From Ignavibacteriaceae bacterium (GTDB taxonomy: Bacteria > Bacteroidota > Ignavibacteria > Ignavibacteriales > Ignavibacteriaceae): 45,665 nt of DNA. The translations under genes and the position numbers were made by a program. The notes beneath the pieces were generated by a model that saw only the letters and a list, made by a program, of their open reading frames with translations, searched no databases and was not told the DNA's origin. The stretch spans positions 1 through 45,665 of the forward strand of contig JALNWB010000012.1 of assembly GCA_023231105.1 (NCBI GenBank), written 5' to 3'. The stretch's first letter is position 1, and the number at the start of each line of letters is the position of its first letter. Below are positions 42,203 to 45,665 of the stretch, piece after piece.

Positions 42203-43539
42203 TTTTTCTTATGTGATAAAATTGCTTCGCCAAATTTTTTAGTAATATTTATGCCGATCTTTTCCAGAAATTTTGTCGGTAACTCACCTCCGGCAAAAAC
42301 ATACACCAAATCATTTCTTAATATTTGTAATTCCTCATAACCTTCAACAGAAAGATGAACTTCTTTATCTGTAATCTCTATTACATTTGATTTAAAGAGA
42401 ACACTGATTTTTTGTGAAGCTCCGTACTGTTGAATTCTTTCTAAATTTCTTGGTTTTACTCTTGAAAAACTATCCGACCGGTAAGAAAGTGTAACCTCGT
42501 TTCCTTCATCGGCGAGAAGTATTGCAGATTCAATTGCAGAATCTCCACCGCCAACTACAAGGATCCTTTGCTCTTTAATATGTTCCGGTTCCAATAAACG
42601 GTAATAAACTTTTTCTTTTTCTTCCCCCGGAACATTCAATTTCCTTGGTGAACCTCTTCTGCCGATAGCAAGGATAATTCCGTTTGATTTGTAAATTCCC
42701 TTTGTAGTTTTCACTTCAAAAAAATCTTCACGTTTTTCAACAGTTTCTACTTTTTCCTGTTGGTTGATTGTAATATTATTTTTTGTTAAAACATCGTTCC
42801 ATAAAGAAATTAATTCGTCTTTTGAAGTTTCAAAAAGTTTTACTTTCCCATACAACGGAAGTTCCAACGGTACGGTCATAACAATTTTGGAACGCGGGAA
42901 ATGGTAAACAGTGCCGCCGAGCGTTTCCTGTTCAACAGTCAGAAAGCGTAAGCTGTTTTTCTTAGCAGTTAAGGTAGCCGCAATTCCCGCAGGTCCCGCC
43001 CCAATAATAACAACGTCGTAATCGGCTTGCGAAGATTTTACTAATTTTTTAGTAAGATTTTCTACTGCTTGTTTTCCTTGCTCAACGGCGTTTTTAATTA
43101 AACCCATTCCACCAAGTTCTCCCGCAATAAACAACATCGGAATATTAGTTTCAAATTGTTGACTGATGTGGGGAAGTTCAACTCCCCGCTTTTCTGTACC
43201 AATACAGAGAGTTATTGCCAGTACCGGGCAAGCATGAAAGCAAGCGCCGTGCCCAACACACCGGGATGTATTTATTGTTTTAGATTTTCCGCTAACCCAG
43301 CCAAGAATATCTTTTTCAGGACAAGCTTCAATGCAGGCGCCGCTCCCGATACAATTCTCTGCGCTAATTACCGGATGAAGTGAAACCGGTTCGTGAAAAC
43401 CAAATTCTTTTGCTTTAATAATTTTTTCTTCGGTTTTCTTTGAACGCTTATTTGTCTTTTTCAAGTAAATAAACATCACTAAAAAAACTATTCCAAAAAT
43501 AAAACCGTAGATGACGATATTTTCAATTAGTTCTTCCAT
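42199..43539 (-). CDS. Membrane-anchored Fe-S / FAD / NAD(P) oxidoreductase
   Basis: A 446-residue protein with one N-terminal membrane helix (about residues 7-26) and a positively charged stop-transfer (KKTNKRSKK), placing the rest in the cytoplasm. A ferredoxin-like domain follows with C63-x5-C69-x3-C73-P and C94-x5-C100-x3-C104-P; the second cysteine of each standard motif is Ser or His. Then comes a thioredoxin-reductase-like flavoprotein: FAD site VVIIGAGPAGIAATL near 177 and NAD(P) site ILVVGGGDSAIES near 325. No redox CxxC is seen. It likely passes electrons between NAD(P)H and the adjacent cytochrome b. I chose the ATG 2 bases after the cytochrome b stop; a GTG at 43554 is possible. 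Confidence 0.85.
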   Translation of the reverse strand: MEELIENIVIYGFIFGIVFLVMFIYLKKTNKRSKKTEEKIIKAKEFGFHEPVSLHPVISAENCIGSGACIEACPEKDILGWVSGKSKTINTSRCVGHGACFHACPVLAITLCIGTEKRGVELPHISQQFETNIPMLFIAGELGGMGLIKNAVEQGKQAVENLTKKLVKSSQADYDVVIIGAGPAGIAATLTAKKNSLRFLTVEQETLGGTVYHFPRSKIVMTVPLELPLYGKVKLFETSKDELISLWNDVLTKNNITINQQEKVETVEKREDFFEVKTTKGIYKSNGIILAIGRRGSPRKLNVPGEEKEKVYYRLLEPEHIKEQRILVVGGGDSAIESAILLADEGNEVTLSYRSDSFSRVKPRNLERIQQYGASQKISVLFKSNVIEITDKEVHLSVEGYEELQILRNDLVYVFAGGELPTKFLEKIGINITKKFGEAILSHKKN

Positions 43540-43541
43540 AT

Positions 43542-44420
43542 TTAGAATATCCACTTATATCCAAAAACAATAGTTACGGCAACATGAATTACCATAATTA
43601 CAAACATTGCAATTGCAAATGGTAAATGCACGATGTGCCAATAGTTGAATAAACGCTGCATTGTACGCAGCAACCCGATTTTTCTTGTTAAGGTGATTTT
43701 CGCTTTGAAGAGTTTTATAATTTCTTTAATCGAATGAGTATTGGTGATACCAGATTCACGTAATGATTTTTTTAATTGAGGAATCAATTTCCGTAAGGCA
43801 AAATAATCGGTTAACATTATGCTGAAACTTTTAGTTAAAGAAAGTCCTGCATATTTCTGAATCATAAAATGATGTTCAAACGAATCTATAAGTGACGCCG
43901 AAAGTTTAAACTCGCTGCTTAACCGTACAGAAAGTTCTTCATCCATTTTTTGAATTCCTATAAAATCCAATTCCTGTCCTTGTATAGATCGGGGAATTTG
44001 GATATAAATAAATCTACCTACAACACCGCTTGCTACCACAGCAACCATACTCCAAAAACTAACTGCGACGAGTCCGCCGAATTTAAATGCTGTATGGAAA
44101 AGAACAAAAATGGGACCTAACGTGCAGAGAAAAATGTGAAATTCGAGCCAATTTTTTAGATACCCAAAATTAAATAATTTTCGTGTTCGCTTTCTGATCA
44201 TGTACAAAGCAACACCAAAAATCATCATTAAGGTGCCAATTATACCGAGTCCATGCCCAACCGAACCGCTTGGTTTGAAAAAACTATGACTACTTGAAAA
44301 TACTCGTTCAGTTAGTGGTAAAGTATAATAAGAATAGCTGTTTACCACCAAAATTACTACAGAAGCAATTCCGACGAAAAAAAAGAGTCCAATATAAAGT
44401 TTGTGGAGAGTTTTATTCAT
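43542..44420 (-). CDS. Predicted di-heme membrane cytochrome b
   Basis: A 292-residue membrane protein with about five helices (near residues 10-30, 55-75, 93-113, 117-140 and 262-286). His95 and His109 lie 14 residues apart in helix 3; His265 and His279 lie 14 apart in the last helix. This spacing is the classic arrangement for two b hemes stacked across the membrane. His56 and His262 are further candidates. A long loop (about 145-250) is cytoplasmic or periplasmic, orientation unknown. It would link the quinone pool or the flavoprotein to periplasmic cytochromes. It is the first gene of the locus and has no close match that I can name. Confidence 0.75.
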   Translation of the reverse strand: MNKTLHKLYIGLFFFVGIASVVILVVNSYSYYTLPLTERVFSSSHSFFKPSGSVGHGLGIIGTLMMIFGVALYMIRKRTRKLFNFGYLKNWLEFHIFLCTLGPIFVLFHTAFKFGGLVAVSFWSMVAVVASGVVGRFIYIQIPRSIQGQELDFIGIQKMDEELSVRLSSEFKLSASLIDSFEHHFMIQKYAGLSLTKSFSIMLTDYFALRKLIPQLKKSLRESGITNTHSIKEIIKLFKAKITLTRKIGLLRTMQRLFNYWHIVHLPFAIAMFVIMVIHVAVTIVFGYKWIF

Positions 44421-44474
44421 TTTTACTAATTCTTTTTATCTGAATTATTTTATACTATGAAACAATTTAAAACG

Positions 44475-44507
44475 TTAAGGGAAATTACTTTCTTAAAAAT
44501 CCCTTAA
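44475..44507. promoter_or_regulatory. Candidate operator: 8-bp inverted repeat upstream of cytochrome b
   Basis: TTAAGGGA (44475-44482) and TCCCTTAA (44500-44507) form a perfect inverted repeat with a 17-base spacer, 55-87 bases before the cytochrome b start. It could bind a regulator or form an mRNA hairpin. It is suggestive only, because OmpR-type regulators usually bind direct repeats. Confidence 0.35.
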
Positions 44508-44620
44508 AAAATATTAAACTATTACATATTATGATATATATTACAATCACACTGCAAAATTAACTATTTTTTTTAATTTTAAACCAATGTTAAGAAGGAT
44601 GAGCAACGCGGAGAGAAATG

Positions 44621-44704
44621 AATAAAAAAAAAGGTTATCCAAAAATTCTATCATTAAAAATGGCTGAAATAACCACTTCAAAACGACGAACTTTTGAATA
44701 ACCT
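44621..44704 (-). terminator. Candidate long-loop terminator after the RRM gene
   Basis: AGGTTATCCAAAA (44632-44644) pairs with TTTTGAATAACCT (44692-44704), 13 positions with one G-T pair. On the minus strand the second arm runs straight into a T tract of nine bases. The loop of about 47 bases is longer than usual but the tail is excellent. Confidence 0.5.
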
Positions 44705-44727
44705 AAATTTAAGAATGAGAAATTAGA

Positions 44728-45096
44728 CTAAAATCTTTTTCTTGGTCCACCGAAACCGCCGCTGCCGCCGCCACGATTACCGCTGCCACCGCTGCTGCTT
44801 CCGCCTCTGAATCCACCTCTACTGCCGCCACCGCTGCCGCCTCTTCTGTCATCAGTTTTAGGACGAGCCTCGTTAACGACCAATTTCTTTCCTTTAACTT
44901 CTTTAGTATTCAATTCGTCAATAGCTTTTTGAGCTTCGGTTGCAACAACCATCTCAACAAAACCAAATCCTTTGGAATCGCCACTAAAAAGGTCTCTAAT
45001 TACTTTCACTGATTTGACTTTTCCGTAAGCCGAAAACTCAGTCATCAAGTCTTCGTCAGATACTTCACGCGATAAATTACCAACGTAAATGTTCAT
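44728..45096 (-). CDS. RNA-binding protein with one RRM and a glycine-rich tail
   Basis: A 122-residue protein. The RRM has RNP2 as IYVGNL (residues 3-8) and RNP1 as KGFGFVEM, followed by a tail of about 40 residues rich in Gly, Ser and Arg (RGGSGGGSRGGFRGGSSSGG) ending PRKRF. Such small RRM proteins occur in Bacteroidota and cyanobacteria and are often induced by cold. The ATG at 45096 is chosen because the RRM begins there and a GGAG lies upstream; an earlier in-frame ATG would add a poorly supported 32-residue leader. The 5' region is long and could be a regulatory leader. Confidence 0.9.
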   Translation of the reverse strand: MNIYVGNLSREVSDEDLMTEFSAYGKVKSVKVIRDLFSGDSKGFGFVEMVVATEAQKAIDELNTKEVKGKKLVVNEARPKTDDRRGGSGGGSRGGFRGGSSSGGSGNRGGGSGGFGGPRKRF

Positions 45097-45665
45097 AATA
45101 GTACTCCGATCAATTTGTTTAAAAATAAATAATAAAAGCGAGAACTGTTTCTTTAATGAGGTAAACAAATCAGAGGAGAAAAAAAAGCACATTGCTCTTG
45201 TTTATCAACGTTCAATAAAAGAATCCACAAAAAGCGGATGAAAGTAACGGTGTCGAATGTGTTTGAGTTTTTTGCTTCCGATTTAGCGGAAGTTTCGATC
45301 CTAAACTTTACAGATACCCATCTTTTCAAAAAACACAATGAAATATAATGTGAATAACTTATAAATCCTATTTAAATAAAATTATTTTATCAACGCTTAG
45401 AAGTCAGTATCAAAGCGATACATGACATTCAAAAAAAGTTTTGACAATTTATCGAAACATCTGTTCTTCAAAATGATGTGGTAAACATTTTTATTGTTTC
45501 AAAGAAAGTTGAATAGATGCAAGCGGAACATCAAATTAAAATTGATTTTTCCCGCTATTAGATTTTCTAATGATACCTTACCTTTACGTATAAAATTCTT
45601 AAAAATTATTCTCAATGAAGGAATTCAGATTAGTAGAATTGAATTTACTTACTCGAAATAAAAAG
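45097..45665. other. Non-coding stretch at the right end
   Basis: About 570 bases in which I find no convincing gene on either strand. The part next to the RRM gene should contain its promoter and leader. A hairpin is present at 45275-45292. Near 45517-45658 two short frames together read like a broken peptide, but the evidence is too weak for a gene call. Confidence 0.5.
45275..45292. other. Stem-loop upstream of the RRM gene
   Basis: CTTCCG-ATTTAG-CGGAAG forms a perfect 6-bp stem with a 6-base loop. Neither strand has a proper T tract after it. It may be part of the RRM leader RNA or a terminator of a gene beyond the window. Confidence 0.35.

Larger units (their letters stand above)
44421..44727. 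promoter_or_regulatory. Intergenic region holding the cytochrome-locus promoter
   Basis: About 307 bases without a gene, very AT-rich. It contains the inverted repeat at 44475-44507 and a terminator-like structure at 44621-44704. The promoter for the minus-strand cytochrome genes must lie here, because the next gene upstream (RRM) appears to be terminated. I cannot place a convincing -35/-10 pair. Confidence 0.5.

Noticed and set aside
45097..45192. A 32-residue N-terminal extension of the RRM protein.
   Set aside because: The extension is hydrophobic and low in similarity to the family; the ATG at 45096 has a better ribosome site and begins exactly at the RRM.
45517..45658. Possible frameshifted short gene on the plus strand (MQAEHQIKIDFSRY in one frame, then SNDTLPLRIKFLKIILNEGI in the next).
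   Set aside because: Both pieces are very short, I recognise no family, and a frameshift must be assumed. Not enough to call a gene or pseudogene.

Overview
The window is AT-rich, densely packed bacterial chromosome from a Gram-negative organism. Outer-membrane export (Wza/SLBB), lipoproteins, several GT9 (heptosyltransferase-family) genes and a C-terminally aromatic beta-barrel all point to an outer membrane. Gene content (RRM RNA-binding protein, multiheme c-type cytochromes, IspE, GatA, SpoIIE-type phosphatase) and the low GC suggest the Bacteroidota/Ignavibacteriota/Chlorobi side of the tree, most likely an Ignavibacteria-like organism. That placement is inference from gene flavour; there is no rRNA in the window to confirm it. 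I saw no tRNA, rRNA, CRISPR array, transposase or phage gene. Layout: (a) 1-6539, minus strand: a polysaccharide export/assembly operon, read Wza-type SLBB channel, Wzz-type chain-length protein, UDP-glucuronate decarboxylase, MurJ/MviN-family flippase, GT9 glycosyltransferase, then a methyltransferase cut by the window edge. (b) 6756-10346, minus: YbaB/EbfC, RecR, a SAM methyltransferase, two small lipoproteins and FtsX. (c) 10521-15325, plus: a degenerate SAICAR-synthetase-like protein, Psd, PssA, PurS, PurQ, two TatA-type proteins and GatA; PurE lies convergent to GatA. (d) 15315-20501, minus: PrmC, Dtd, an alkaline-phosphatase-superfamily enzyme, ComEC and PurE. (e) 20606-26074, plus: three tandem GT9 genes, a homocysteine S-methyltransferase-family gene, IspE and a PGRP-type amidase. 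(f) 26067-30699, minus: an NMT1/THI5-like binding protein, a dCache-HAMP-SpoIIE phosphatase, an RsbW-like kinase and an STAS antagonist (a partner-switching module), then an LD-carboxypeptidase. (g) 30823-44420, minus: the highlight, an electron-transfer locus. (h) 44728-45096: an RRM protein, then about 570 bases with no gene I can support. The electron-transfer locus encodes, in transcription order, a predicted di-heme membrane cytochrome b, a membrane-anchored Fe-S/FAD/NAD(P) oxidoreductase, a 20-heme exported cytochrome c, a 2015-residue exported cytochrome c and an outer-membrane-type beta-barrel. A strong bipartite terminator follows, then an OmpR-type response regulator and histidine kinase. 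By hand count the giant cytochrome has 80 CxxCH motifs plus 2 CxxxxCH motifs. It is built from a 72-residue (216-nt) unit carrying three heme motifs and three extra histidines, and these units are grouped into three super-modules of about 650-680 residues, each closed by the same cap sequence. Inference: the locus carries electrons from NAD(P)H or quinol across the inner membrane into a very long heme chain that reaches the outer membrane, for extracellular electron transfer or for charge storage.
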